Source: Owenia fusiformis
Taxonomy: Eukaryota > Annelida > Polychaeta > Sabellida > Oweniidae
DNA: 64,000 bases
Assembly (NCBI GenBank): GCA_903813345.2
Contig: CAIIXF020000010.1
Span: 8,371,669 to 8,435,668, forward strand
Direction: 5' to 3'
Shown here: piece by piece, positions 23,847-38,824 of the stretch
How the letters are laid out: every line of letters begins with the position of its first letter
Numbering within the stretch: position 1 is the stretch's first letter
The notes under the pieces: model-generated
The model's input: only the letters and a program-made list of their open reading frames with translations
What the model was told of the DNA's origin: nothing
Database searches by the model: none
Translations under genes and position numbers: made by a program

Positions 23847-23991
23847 TAGTCTAGCTACAAGCCCCTGTAACCCCCCCCCCTCCTTTCGCTACTAGTGACT
23901 ACACACCTTCTCACACACTTGTGGACCTTCTCACACACTTGTGGGGAGATGTGTAGTAGGGGGGGGCTCACAGAGACTTGAGGCTAGACTA
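23847..23991. mobile_element. 145-bp inverted-repeat element downstream of nicastrin
   Basis: TAGTCTAGCT at the left and GGCTAGACTA at the right are inverted. The interior is GC-rich with a C tract, two copies of CTTCTCACACACTTGTGG and a G tract, and can fold into a hairpin. It lies in the presumed nicastrin 3' UTR. Confidence 0.6.
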
Positions 23992-24663
23992 AAATATATC
24001 GTAACTTATTCAAATGAGGCATGAAAAATGTGAACGTTTACCAGAGGGTCAGAGATATACAAGAGGATGTGTGTGTCACAACCATACCTCATGTATGTCA
24101 TGGAAACAGTTTCTTAGATGATGCTATAACATTGTTTACATAATGTGATTGTACATATTCAACACACTGTGCATAAACATTGTATATATCTATGTAAACA
24201 ATTTGTATATAAGACAAGTGGGGTTTTTATATTAGGAGAAATGGCACCGATAAATTCTTCATTTTTGATATTTGTTTGTACAGTCATATATGTATACTCA
24301 TGTTCCATTTCATATAAGAAGTTCATACTTCACACCACATACAGTACAGATGTAAAATAATCAAGTTTTGCATAGAAAACAAAGAGAGAGTATTCTTCTC
24401 ATAGCATTGTTATATGAAGCTCATCTCCTGATTTCATGATATAACTTAGAATTTAAAAAGTATGACATTCCAGAATTAGTAAGTGAAGTTGGTGAGAAAG
24501 GATCAAATTGTTAAAAAGAGTTGATTATGTACATGTAATTGTAAGTGTGAACAAATCCAAATGTGTTAGAATGATGATTATAAACAGATAAAGTATATGT
24601 ATTAATATTGCAATTTGTGATACATTGTAAATATTTAGAAAAGCGTTGATCTCAATCTTCAAG

Positions 24664-24669
24664 AATAAA
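24664..24669 (+). terminator. candidate nicastrin polyadenylation signal
   Basis: AATAAA, 1.3 kb downstream of the nicastrin stop. A second AATAAA lies at 25018. Which one is used cannot be decided from sequence. Confidence 0.35.
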
Positions 24670-26907
24670 TCTTATAGATGCCATTATATCAACATATTTT
24701 AAAGCTGCATAACCTATTCAGTGCAATCTAATTTTTATGTCACCATCACAAGTGATGACATATTGTTATAATCTCCAATTTTCTGTGGATAGTGTTCTGC
24801 ATTTAGAGTTTGGCATTTGGCTTTCAGAGTTTGGCATCTGTAACCAATGGCAGGTGGTGATATTTTGCATGTAAATGCCTCGTTTCACTGCCCAAAATCT
24901 TTGGGTCCTTGTAGAAGGCAGTTGATGTATGCTTAGTACTATATAAGCTTTCTGTATATTGTAAAACGGAACACTCAAGTTGTATTATTTCATACTTCCA
25001 GAACTTTCAATAACTTAAATAAAATAGAAAGGAAATGAATGACATCATACCTTGTTTAAAATCCAACATGGTGTCTAATATTTTCACAAAATTATGATGT
25101 TAATTTACTTTCAGATTGTGCCTCATTGGCAGCATTGGACCAGGTTAAAAGCAGTGTTCAATAATATTTAAGAAATAGAGGAAAAATTGAGAAATTGCAT
25201 TTGAGACTTATTAACAAGACCAACCTGATATTGATACTTCAGTCAACTAACAACACAAATCAAAGACTAAAAGGTGATAGAAATATTTTTTTAAATAAAC
25301 CCAACAATGTTTTACATATAATACAGGGTGGCCCAAAGTAAACATATTATTCAATACCACATGAAGTAGCAAACCACCTGGTTCATGCCTGCTATCTATT
25401 AGGTCATTAAAACGTTGTAGTTTATGTTTCATTTAGTGTAGATTTTTTCATTTGTTAAGAGACACACATATAATATAGTTCAATGTATCCTGTATCCAAT
25501 TACATTATACTAGATTGTATATATAATTTAAATTTAGCTTTAATTTTCTTTAAATAATTGTTCACAAAAACACATGTTTATAAAGTTAACTGTATTATTG
25601 AAATGCTATTGTAATCATTGGCTTGGCAGGTGCATAGCCAGGATCGAAAATTAGGTGAGGCAAATTTGCGCAAATTTATCTGGTGGGGCAAATTTGAGGC
25701 AAAAGCGAAATAACAGTATGAGAATCATATTACATCATTTTCATTTTCAGAATTTCATTTGAATAGACTATCTGAATTTATATTTTCTATAAAATTTTTG
25801 CGAGGCAGTTGCTTCGCCTGTCTCATGCCCAGCTACAGCCATACTTGGGTGGCATATTAAATGTTCATGGAATTTTGTTTTTGTAGAAGAGGTTGGCTGT
25901 TTAGTTCAATTTGTAATTGGTCTTCTACCGAAAACTTCAAATATTATACCCATTGGTGGCAGTATAACACTTTTAGAGACGTCACTTGGGCAGGATGGGG
26001 CTCACTGTTCGTCACTGTTTGAGCGGTGAGCCCACACAGCTAATTTGACAGCTACTAAGAAACGTGAAAGCTAAATTATGTGATGACTTTTTAAGTAAGC
26101 TTACTGATCACATGATCATTCATTGATCACTCGGAATTCACTGATAATTCCATACACCAATAACACATGGAGAGGGGTTGGGGTATTGGACATAATTACA
26201 TTTGACCACGTCAAAATGCTTATAAACTCATTGACATGTAATAAACTGTCATCACACATTTCAACTTATGTGATACAGGACATATTCCGCTCGGTAACAA
26301 TGTATCACCACTCAAGCTTCACTTTCGTGGATGATGCAGTATTACCTTTTGTGGAATATTTCATGTGTCACGTGGTGGCAGTTTGTGAGGAGTCTTGAAG
26401 CATAACACTTATAGATACTGTATGTAAGATGTATATACTGTAAATTAAAAAATAAAGAAATCACAGATTCAGACCAGATCTTATGAGGTAGTACCAGCAG
26501 CCCAAAAATAAGTTATTGAGATATGATACTATGTATAATCTGGCCTGTATCCGTGACAAATACATAAAAATCTAATTTGATGTATTTGTTCTTTGAACAG
26601 AGTGATCCTACTCATTGTTAAAGATTACCAAGATTTCCATCAATTTTTTACATTTATTTAGAATACAGAAGAAAAAGAAGAACGATATTTGCACTTTTAC
26701 AAAGAAATGACGAGCTCTAAGGTTTATTTTCGATATTCATATAATTTATTCAATTCCTGGATTGTCTTGAATTTGAAAAAATTGTGGAACCTTTTCATGA
26801 ATTTCCTTTGGATTAATTAAAATGTACTAGAAAGAAATTAGTTTGTGTGTACATCTGTAAATGTGCTTGCTTAATTGTTTGTCTTGCTAAGTACATGTCC
26901 ACCATGA
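24670..26907. other. intergenic, repeat-derived fragments
   Basis: No gene is supported. Near 24735 is a GTCACCATCACAAGTGATGAC palindrome-like motif, and near 24808-24840 GAGTTTGGCAT is duplicated. At 25323 ACAGGGTGGCCCAAAG resembles the mariner-type end seen at 40794. At 25630-25840 a dispersed-repeat-like stretch begins GCATAGCCAGGATCGAAAA. A 60-base open stretch with splice-like borders (26661-26720) is too short to call. Confidence 0.4.
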
Positions 26908-28952
26908 TTATGATCTGCGACGACTATAACGGTCTGCATCTGACGCGCCCATTCTCGGAACCCTTGGTGTGATTAATCTTCGCAGTTCATTTAGTTCTAT
27001 GAGTAGACCTTCTGATAAATATAAAAAACAAAGGGTTAGAACGTGCAGGATTTCATGATGGGTAGAGTCAGGGGCTAATCATGCATCATTTTGAATACCT
27101 GAGATCTTTACCTTTAAAATGATAATTGTAGTGCTACGAAAATTAGAATATGTGCTCATAGGCCCTTGGACATTAAAAGTTTCGCAAAATGAATTACATT
27201 TCCTTTACAAAATTGTTTTAAATTATGCTATGCGTCTTGTGTGTCAAGGATTCAAACATATGTTCTTGTTGTATTGTATGTTTGTCTTAAAGGGGCAGCC
27301 AAGACCAGAGATGATTTGAGCATGGTAACCAGAAAAAATGTTACCACTCGAAATATAAGTAAGGAAACTTGTCTTTCATATTTATTACCTAATAAGTAAG
27401 CAAGTTCATTATATTTTGAAAACAAATATTAAAACAAATGGTTGGATTAGATATGACATGTTATTGATAATATCATAAGCTCATAATCATAGATTCAATA
27501 TAAGTACACCACCCTTTCTGCATTAAAAACTTTTTCTTCACAAAAAGAATCGTAAAGATTCCATCATACTTGAGAACGTTATTCCAAAATAAGAGGATAG
27601 CATTTTTTTCTGGTACCCTGTAAGTTCAGGCTGGTTAAACCTTTATTTATCGACTTTTCTATTCTGGCAAAAATGAAAAGTTGACTACCATTTCATATTC
27701 TTATGAATTTGGATATCACAACATCTTAAATCTTTAATGCGAATTGCCATTGAACGCAGCCTGGCGTATTGGGTAGATTTGTCAATTTTGTACCCTATAC
27801 ATCTGTTCGACTTCGCTTCAGAGATTTGTCGTAGTTGTACTACTATCTGCGCAGAACGAATTTTCTCGACCTAACACTACATGTAACTATGGCAATATGG
27901 GTCAATTTGATTAATAACGTGATTTACCTTTTGATTCGGCTGTCTCCTGTACAGTGGTTGCCAGTGTTCTTAACTTTTCCATATTCGCAGCATATTCGTC
28001 TCTTAGTTCTTCTAAAATGTTACAAATGTTATTGTTTTGTACAATGTTTGTTGATAAAAGAAGATTAATTGTTACTCTAATCATGGGATTCAAGAGTAGC
28101 CACATCACCATATGACTACATGTATACATCCAGATGTCTCCCGAAAAAGATGCTCAGTACGATGCTGCGCTTGTGTATTTAAATTGTTGTGGCTCTCGCG
28201 CCCATCCATTTCCAGCAGGGTCCAAATTTTTTTATAGATAAGCTAGGCTTCAAGTGTTTTCAGAATAGAAATACCACCCCCCCACCCCTTGTTGGTTCCC
28301 AAACAGCCAGATCCCCCCCCCCGAGCTCTAGATTTCAAATTTTGACTTTTTTTTATCGCACTCACATGACTTACCTGCTAAAATTCTAGTTACTTACTTA
28401 ATTCTAAAATGGCAGAATTCAGTTGTTTTGCAACTCCAGCATCGTCTAAAATCAAGAAATAGAAAACAAACATATCCATGTAAGGCTATATAAAAAGTTT
28501 AGACCATACAAGCCTTTGGGATGATTTTCCACTTAAACAGTTTAAGACATACAGGTAACATCCAAGAAAGTATTTTTTAGTACCCGATTCAGGAATATTA
28601 AATTCGGTTTTGGGAAAGGTACTAAAAAGTCAACAATCGTATATGTGTATTGTAAGACGAATTCTAAACAAATTCGTGCTTGCAAAATGTACGTTTAGCA
28701 GTAAGTGAAAATGTTAAAATCTAAAGGTAAAACATGCAATATAGCATTTGTTGAGTAATATACCTAACTTTATTACTTTTCGTTTTACATTTTTAGAAAA
28801 TGCCATTTCAATATTATATCACTTTTATAAAACCTACCTTTATAGTCTGGGGGTATAGTTACATCAGTTCCAATTGCTAAACTTATACAGTCCTTATTCT
28901 TTCCAAATACTTTTTTAAGCTTTGTCCATACCTTCTGTACCTTATTGGCCAT
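26908..28952 (-). CDS. small coiled-coil protein of unknown function (4 exons)
   Basis: Minus-strand exons 28838-28952, 28398-28445, 27928-28011 and 26908-27011 join in phase to give 116 residues, with consensus splice sites at each junction. The protein starts MANKVQKVWTKLKKVFGKNK, strongly basic. A long heptad-like stretch follows, including QLNSAILELKELRDEYAANM, then EKLRTLATTVQETAESK and LLIELNELRRLI. It ends with an Arg/Ser-rich tail (DADRYSRRRS). No signal peptide or membrane segment is present. I do not recognise the family; helical, probably oligomeric, is all that can be said. Agreement of four phases and the charged, protein-like composition in AT-rich DNA support a real gene. Start choice: first ATG of the open frame; upstream untranslated exons are unknown. 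Confidence 0.7.
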
Positions 28953-30780
28953 ATCCAGTCCACTAAATGTGGCCTGTTGATATCGTTTCTTGGACGAAAT
29001 TTAGTTCGTTATTCTAATGTGTCCATTCAATGTTAAGCTAGGTCAGTAGTTGCCATGGATTTTAGTCATTATGTTGCAATTCTAAATTCAGAGTATGACG
29101 TAACAGGCCTACTATAATAGAATTGGAGTGTTGGACGATTTGCATTAACATGAAACATGTCACCACCTGCCATTTGTTACATACACCGAACACAAAAAGT
29201 TCGAGACTACAGCGATGTCACTTGCCATACTTGGTAAACTGTAAAGGGGGGGGGGGGGGCTAACAGGCACTTATATCAATAGTACAATGTGCTGGACATA
29301 TGTATGTATGTATGATATGGAGTTATCTCATAACACACATGGCGAGCTATAGCAATCACTCGCCCGTCTGTCCGTCCGTCAACAATAGTAGCACGTTCCT
29401 AAACGTGAACGGAGAATATTTAAGCGATGCATTTATATTGGCGATTGGTCATTCGTATAGGTTGGCGTTTCGATTTTATATGCAAGCTTAAAATCCCCAT
29501 TATCTTGTAAACATGACGTATAGATTGCGTTCATTATCTTGACAACATTGTGATGGATATCCATGGTATTCCTTAAGTTATAATCACGGTTATGCATATA
29601 TATGTATTGCGTTCTTATCCAAATTCGTATTAATTGCATTAGTGTTAGAGGATATCATACGAATGTTTCATTGTCACATTTGTCAGAAAAGTAGTAAGGA
29701 CAAGAAATTAACATGCAAACTGCCATCACCTGTCATTTGTTACAGACGCCGACCACAAAAGTTGGAGACTATAACAATATGTCACCAATCATGGAGATGC
29801 ATATCCATTTTGCACTGATAATTATCCTCTTTACTACTATTGAATGAATGCGTCAACTTTGAGGGTGCTGGTCCTGTATTGTGGTCATGCATATAGTATC
29901 TACATAGCCCCGTAATCCCACCCATATGGCAGGTGTATGGCAATTTGGCTAGCATTAGTATTCTTTTCTACTTCCTGTACTTCTATTTATTTGGAAGCAC
30001 TTTTAATTACAAATTGTTAAAGTCTGCCTAGTTAATTAGCCAGAAGTTCCTGGCTAACATCGCTAAGTTTCATGTAATATGGTACCATTGGTACATTGTA
30101 ATATTTGCAAGTCCGCCAAATGTTCAAAATAGCAAATCCGCCTAAAAATACTTAGAAGTAAGTAGCACCAAATTAAGTAGAAGTACAGTAATAATAGTAT
30201 AGAAGTTGAAGTTTTGGCTATTGAGAAATGCTATCCTTTATATCCAGTCAAAGACATAGCCCAAAGAAATGGCTAAAATTCAGGAAATCTCAACCATTTC
30301 ACATATTCTTGGGATGTGCACTAGACTGAATTTACTCAATCATTGATTAAACAGAAAATATAATTTCATTTTACAACATGGTCCAAATCATATTGTAAAT
30401 TGTATTTAGAACTTTTACAATAAGTATCAGACAAGAAATGTGGACTGCAAAAAATGGCACCAAAGAATGTAGGTAAGTAGCTATATTGGCATGATGTTCA
30501 ATTTGAAGAATATATGCTCATAAGAAAATCTTAATCATCATGTATTGATGCAATTCTGTCATTATAATTGTAATATTGCAACTGAATGTGTATTGCAGCA
30601 TTGCATTCTATTGCACAATACTTTGGCAAGTAAATCATATAGACTGAAAAAGTAGAAAAAGTTCAATATGTATGATCTAATCAGGTGACTGGGCTGGCTT
30701 ATGATTGCAATGTCCCTTTGCCAGTACATGTACTTGTTTTATGACACATAATTAAAAGTTCTTATACTGCAGATGGGAGT
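28953..30780. other. intergenic with a diverged duplication and a G tract
   Basis: About 85 bases near 29145 (GCCATTTGTTACATACACCG ... GAGACTAC) recur in diverged form near 29715 (GTCATTTGTTACAGACGCCG ... GAGACTAT). A run of more than ten G lies near 29250. 29948-30230 has weak inverted similarity (TTGGCTAGCATTAGTATTC against its reverse near 30200). No gene is supported; the last few hundred bases are the tubulin 3' flank. Confidence 0.5.
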
Positions 30781-33540
<2,760 letters not shown>

Positions 33541-33665
33541 GGTGATATTGCTGTTCTCGAATGTTCCCACAAAGCTGGAATATAAGGTGAAGAAGTTGCT
33601 GAGTTTACTCGCGTGACTATGTTTATGAGTCTGCAAGGAAATTGGCGGATGAGCTGTCACAATTC

Positions 33666-33673
33666 CTTATATA
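33666..33673 (-). promoter_or_regulatory. TATA box of the alpha-tubulin gene
   Basis: On the minus strand TATATAAG lies about 125 bases upstream of the ATG, leaving room for a short 5' UTR. CCAAT/ATTGG motifs stand just upstream (near 33715-33725). Confidence 0.6.
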
Positions 33674-33949
33674 CTAGCCGGCTGAGAGTGGGCGGAGCTT
33701 GTTTTGAATATAACCAATCGGATTGGTCATTGCAAATTTAGCGGTAACACAGTCCAAAACAAAGTTTATAAATACACATTCTTTTTATTCTCACGCTAGT
33801 CATGATTGCAAATACACCCAATGCAGACAGATCGCTAGAATTACATTTGAATGTGAGACTCCACTGGCCCACGGACCTCTGCCAGATTACCTCCTCTGTG
33901 TCTAGGCTCAATAAATATACTTTGAGCCTACTACCAATAGGGGCTGGAT

Positions 33950-34185
33950 CTGGCTCCGGATCTGTGCACTGTGGCGGATCTGGGGGGGGGGGGGCAGAAA
34001 GGCCCGTTTCATGGGACTTTTGGGCAAAAATGGGCCCTCTAAGGACTTATTTTTTAATTCTAGGCCAAATTGTCAGGAAATATGGGCCTTTAAATTTTCA
34101 AAATTTGGGCCCACTTTTTGGTTTTAGGGGGCACGATTTTTTCAGACTTCAAATATGCCCCCCCCCCCCCCTTTGTTGTCACTCG
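33950..34185. repeat. dispersed GC-rich repeat, hAT-like family
   Basis: Contains long G and C tracts at its ends and a core (GGACTTATTTTTTAATTCTA, GGGCCCACTTTTTGGTTTTA) that also occurs at 55715-55992. The 154-residue ORF across it is an artefact of the repeat. Confidence 0.6.
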
Positions 34186-34379
34186 ATATTCACCAGGAAA
34201 GTAGAATTTGTCACCCATGATGCAAATGAACTTTTTTGTTTTTACTGCTTACTAAATGATGAATGACAGTAGATAGTTGCCGCGTAGATCAAATCGCGTA
34301 AGTCAGAGGGGGGGGGAGGGTCGGTTACTCCCTATTTTGGGGCCATTCAGTCTATTTTGTAGTATTTTATTGTTTTTAG

Positions 34380-36575
34380 ACTAAATATTGAATGAGCAAT
34401 TTGGAGAAACACTGGATAGGGGAAAGGTGTGCTAGAAGGGCATAAATGTTAACCCGAAACTTTTTACCAGTTCAAGATCACATTCAGTGATTTCTGGACA
34501 CTTTAGGAGTTTTAATCAATAGAATCAATTTAAAGAAATTCAGATTTTCAATCATTTTCTTCTTAAGTAGCACAGAAAAATTCTATCAATTCCAGATGCT
34601 GTCTGATTAATTTTGAGCACTTTTAATGCGTTTGAGTAAATGAATGCTTTTGTTTTTAGGGTGGGGTGCCAGAAATTTTTATGATTTCATTATGTCACTT
34701 GGTGACTGTTTAAGTGTCCAAACTGTCCAATTGTTTTGTATGGGGTGTGAGGAGTTGCCCACTCCCCGTAGAAAATTTTACACTTTTTAGATGCTATTTG
34801 GTGCTTTCTGGGCACTTTCAAAGAGTATGCGTCAATAAAAAATGGGAATTCTTTTGGGGATGGTGTCAAAGAGGATGAGAGGGTGAAGTGTGGGGTGCCA
34901 GAGGGGGACCAAGTGGTTGTCCCCTAGAAACATTGACCATATCAAGGTGCTATTTGCTGATGTCTGGGTACTTTAAAAATGTCTGAGACAATAAGTGAAT
35001 TTTTTCAATTGTTTTGTGGGGGATTTGAGGGATGGCCAACTCTCTAAGAAAATTTTAAAATACATCTGAGCACTTTTAAAGTGTATGAGTCAATAAAAAA
35101 ATTGAAAAATAATTGTTTTTCTCAATTTTTTTAATGCCAGAGGTGGGTGTTCGGTGGGGATGCCAGAGGGCGAGTAAAAATCCGACATTGACTATATCAA
35201 GGAGCTATTTGATGATGTCTGGGAACTTTAAAAGTGTCTGAGACAATACACAAAATTCAGAATTATTTCAATTGTTTTGTGGGGGATGTGAGGGGTGGCT
35301 AACTCTCCTAGAAAAGTTTACAATTTTAAAATGCTATTTGGTGCTTTCTAGGCACTTTCAAAGTATATGACTCAACCAAAAATATGAAAAAATCATTTTT
35401 TTTTCAATTTGGGGGAGAGCGAGGTGGGGTGGGAATGCCAGAGGGCGAGTAAGTGTTAGTCTCCAAGAATCATTGACTATATCAAGGAGCTATTTGATGA
35501 TGTCAGGGCACTTTAAAAGTATCTGAGACAATATATAAAATAAATTCAGAACTTTTCAATTGTTTTGTTTTGGGCATGGGGAGTATGGCCTACTCCCCCT
35601 AGAAAATTTTACAATTTTAAGACACTATTTGGTGCTCTCTGGACACTTTCAAAGTGTATGCGTCAATTAAAACATTTGAGAAAATCACAATTTTTTTCAA
35701 TTTGGGGGGTTTAAAGGGGGGGGGGTGCCAGAGAGCGAGGTGGGGTGGGAATGCCAGAAGGCGAGTAAGTGTTAGTCTCCAAGAATCATTGACTATATCA
35801 AGGAGCTATTTGATGATGTCAGGGTACTCTAAAAGTGTCTGAGACAATATATAAAATAAATTCAGAACTTTTCAATTGTTTTGTCTTGGGCATGGGGAGT
35901 ATATGGCCTACTCCCCCTAGAAAATTTTACAATTTTAAGACACTATTTGGTGCTCTCTGGACACTTTCAAAGTGTATGAGTCAATTAAAACATTTGAGAA
36001 AATCACAATTTTTTCCATTATTTGGAGGGGTGCCAGGGAGGTGGGGTGGGTATGCCAGAGGGGGAGCAAGTATTAGTCCCCCAGAAACATTGACAATATC
36101 AAGGAGCTACTTGATGATGTCTGGGAACTTTAAAAGTCTCTAAAACAATACAATTCAGAATTATTTCAATTGTTTTGTGGGGGATGTGAGGGGTGGCCAA
36201 CTCTCCTAGAAAATTTTAAGGGGGGGGGGTGCCAGAGGGCGAGTAAGTGTTAGTCTCCAAGAATCATTGACTATATCAAGGAGCTATTTGATGATGTCAG
36301 GGCACTTTAAAAGTGTCTGAGACTATACATAAAATAAATGCAGAACTTTTCCATTGTTTTGTGGGGGTGTGATGGGTGGCCCCGCCCCCCCTCAGAAAAT
36401 TTTACAATTTTGAGATGCTATTTGGTGCTTTCTGGGTATTTTCAAAGTGTATGAGTCAATGAAAAAAAAAATTCAAAAAAATGTTTTTTAAAATGTTTTT
36501 TTTTTCAAACTTTTTTTTGGGGGGTGTCAAAGGGGGGTGCGGTCGCACCCATCGCACCCCCCCATCTGACGGCCC
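34380..36575. repeat. tandem array of ~280-320-bp units
   Basis: The motif TATCAAGG(A/T)GCTATTTG, TGATGTC recurs near 34940, 35196, 35478, 35796, 36097 and 36273. A second motif of the same unit (CTATTTGGTGCT, then CACTTTCAAAG) recurs near 34790, 35336, 35626, 35943 and 36417. G-rich stretches (GGGGTGCCAGAG) separate them. Copies are diverged and some are incomplete. The right edge (GGTGCGGTCGCACCC ... GACGGCCCTG) resembles the end of a hAT-type element, so the array may sit inside one. Confidence 0.8.
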
Positions 36576-37057
36576 TGTATTGTAGCCCCTTCATTTTGAA
36601 TCATAGCATTTGATGCGTTATCAAGGCGTTATCATTAGGCATTCATCCGAAAGCAATCTTGATACGACTCTAATATCATAATATAATATTATGATTGTAT
36701 TCATAATATTATGAATATAATGAACACAGGTCATGAGATGAAATGTATAATGACGTTTTTAACACAGAGTTGGGTCAGGATATAGGCGAGGGAGGGTGGA
36801 GTGACCAGCAAATAATTTAACTAATCATGAAAACTTTTTCTTTTTTCTGCCCACGACCATTCATAAGTCACTGTTTCTATGGAGTCCCAACGGATAAATA
36901 GATGTCAGAATAGACTCAGTGTTGATATGAAAGAATTAGAATACAGTACTGTCATCTTTTTATCGTCAAATAATCTATTTTCTATATACTAATACTATAC
37001 TACAATGTGGCTCAATAAAAAATGTTACGAGTATAAAAATGTCAATATTTTTTCAAT

Positions 37058-37735
37058 CTCTCTTGAAGAGCAAGCTCTCTTGATTAATTTGACACCAACA
37101 GACTTAAGATCCTTCCAAGGTTGACTGCACGGGACAGAATTTGTTAACTCACGAAAAATCTGACTTGCGCCAAATAACTTGTAAGTGGTTGAACACGCAA
37201 TGCATTTCCTTGAAGGCATTCCAAGGCCAGCAGAATGGTCATTTCGGCGTGTGTTAACAGGGCGGCATTCATCCTCACAGGTCAAGGGCTGTGACAGAAC
37301 CTTTTGGAAATCTTATCATCGCATTAAATAACTCAGTCTAGTGGCCCCCAAGGACATCCGACTTAACCCCCCTGTCTTTCCTCTTGCGTGCCACCAAAAA
37401 CGAAGGTCTTCACAAGACTCCAAATTGACAATCCAAAAAAGGAAGCTCATCACACATGCTTGTTGACATTATTGAGGCGAGCACATGTTTGCGTGGATAA
37501 CACGGTGGTCATGTGATAAAAGACAGATAGGAAAATTGCAGAATAACTCAGTAAAATGTCAATCTTTAACTGTGAATACTTTTAAATGTAATGCTCCCCT
37601 CTCTCTCCCTTGTTCTTCTTGATAACTGAATAGTTGGCGCAAGTCAGATTTCACATGACTCAATGAAATAATCATGGATGGATTAAAATCTGCTGCCTGG
37701 TGTCAAATAAATCTGGAGAGCTTGCTCTTTGAGAA
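37058..37735. repeat. 680-bp inverted-repeat element
   Basis: GAGCAAGCTCTC ... AATTTGACACCA ... GACTTGCGCCAA (37068-37170) reads back as TTGGCGCAAGTC ... TGGTGTCAAAT ... GAGAGCTTGCTC (37633-37727). Arms are imperfect. The interior has no recognisable protein. Confidence 0.6.
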
Positions 37736-38110
37736 TTCAATTTATATTTTAGGGTAAATGCCAAAATGATAAAACTGTGATATTGATCGTTTTGTACTTT
37801 TGTACTTGTAGCATTTTTATTGAGACACTCTGTAGTATATAGAACTCCTACTGATACTCACTTAGACCAAGGACATCTATCTCTCAGACCATAATCAGAT
37901 ATCTTCTAGATAATCACCCCTAACGATGTCAATTTTTTAATTTCTTAAGCTTTCAGAACAAAAAATTAAAGTATAGACATTATCACGCCTAATCATCGAC
38001 AACGTACAGTGACAAAATATACGGGTGTACACTTTAGCTGTTTGAAGCAAAAATTGTGATGTAGGTTTTAAAAGTTTTTATCTAAGTAATATGATGAAGT
38101 ATATCATGTT

Positions 38111-38399
38111 TAATTTCATGCACATGCTCTTGACAAGACGTTTAACTTTTTAATTACATTAACAGATTTTCAAACAGAGCACGAGTTTTTTCTAGGTAAT
38201 TCCACCCATGTCCATGTGAACATTTTCCAATTGGTCAATTTCATGTGCATGAATCGATTCTCGAGCAGTTGGTAATTCCACCCACATGTGGGTGGAATTA
38301 CCAAAAAAATTCGAGCACTGCTCGAGAATCGATTCCCGGCAATCGATTAACGTAATTGGAAAGTTAAAAGTCTTGCCAGGAGCATGCACATGAAATTAA
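38111..38399. repeat. 289-bp nested palindrome
   Basis: Outer arms TAATTTCATGCACATGCTC and GAGCATGCACATGAAATTA (with slight differences), inner arms AATCGATTCTCGAGCAG (38252-38268) and CTGCTCGAGAATCGATT (38319-38335), and a perfect 36-base palindrome at 38269-38304 centred on ACATGT with arms of TTGGTAATTCCACCC. This is a foldback miniature element able to form a cruciform. Confidence 0.8.
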
Positions 38400-38824
38400 A
38401 AAATCCGAAACAACGTCCGATTTTCCACTACTGGTGAAGCATCCCTTAAAAATCTGGTAATCATACCGATGGTAGATACGTACCTCATTAGTCCACTAAC
38501 TCCAGAAGATCATGTACAATTAATGCATGATACCAAGTAATCAATTCAAACCTAATGGAATATAGGATCATTATCTGAGGTGTGATGACCCCTTTCAGTC
38601 CATAAAAATAATCGGTTTTAAAAGAATCGATAAAAAACGAAATATTAATCCGAATGTATAAAATTGAAGGTATTAGATAAAAGTGCTATAAAACACCCTG
38701 TGTACATAGATCGAATAATTTTACATGTTAGTATCGCCGCGACATATCGGTTTGAATTCTTGTGTTTTGTATTATAAAGTAATAAAGGAGGTAATAGTGT
38801 TACCTCACTGAGTGACTCCATACT

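Noticed and set aside
33802-34266. 154-codon ORF
   Set aside because: It crosses G and C tracts of a dispersed repeat.
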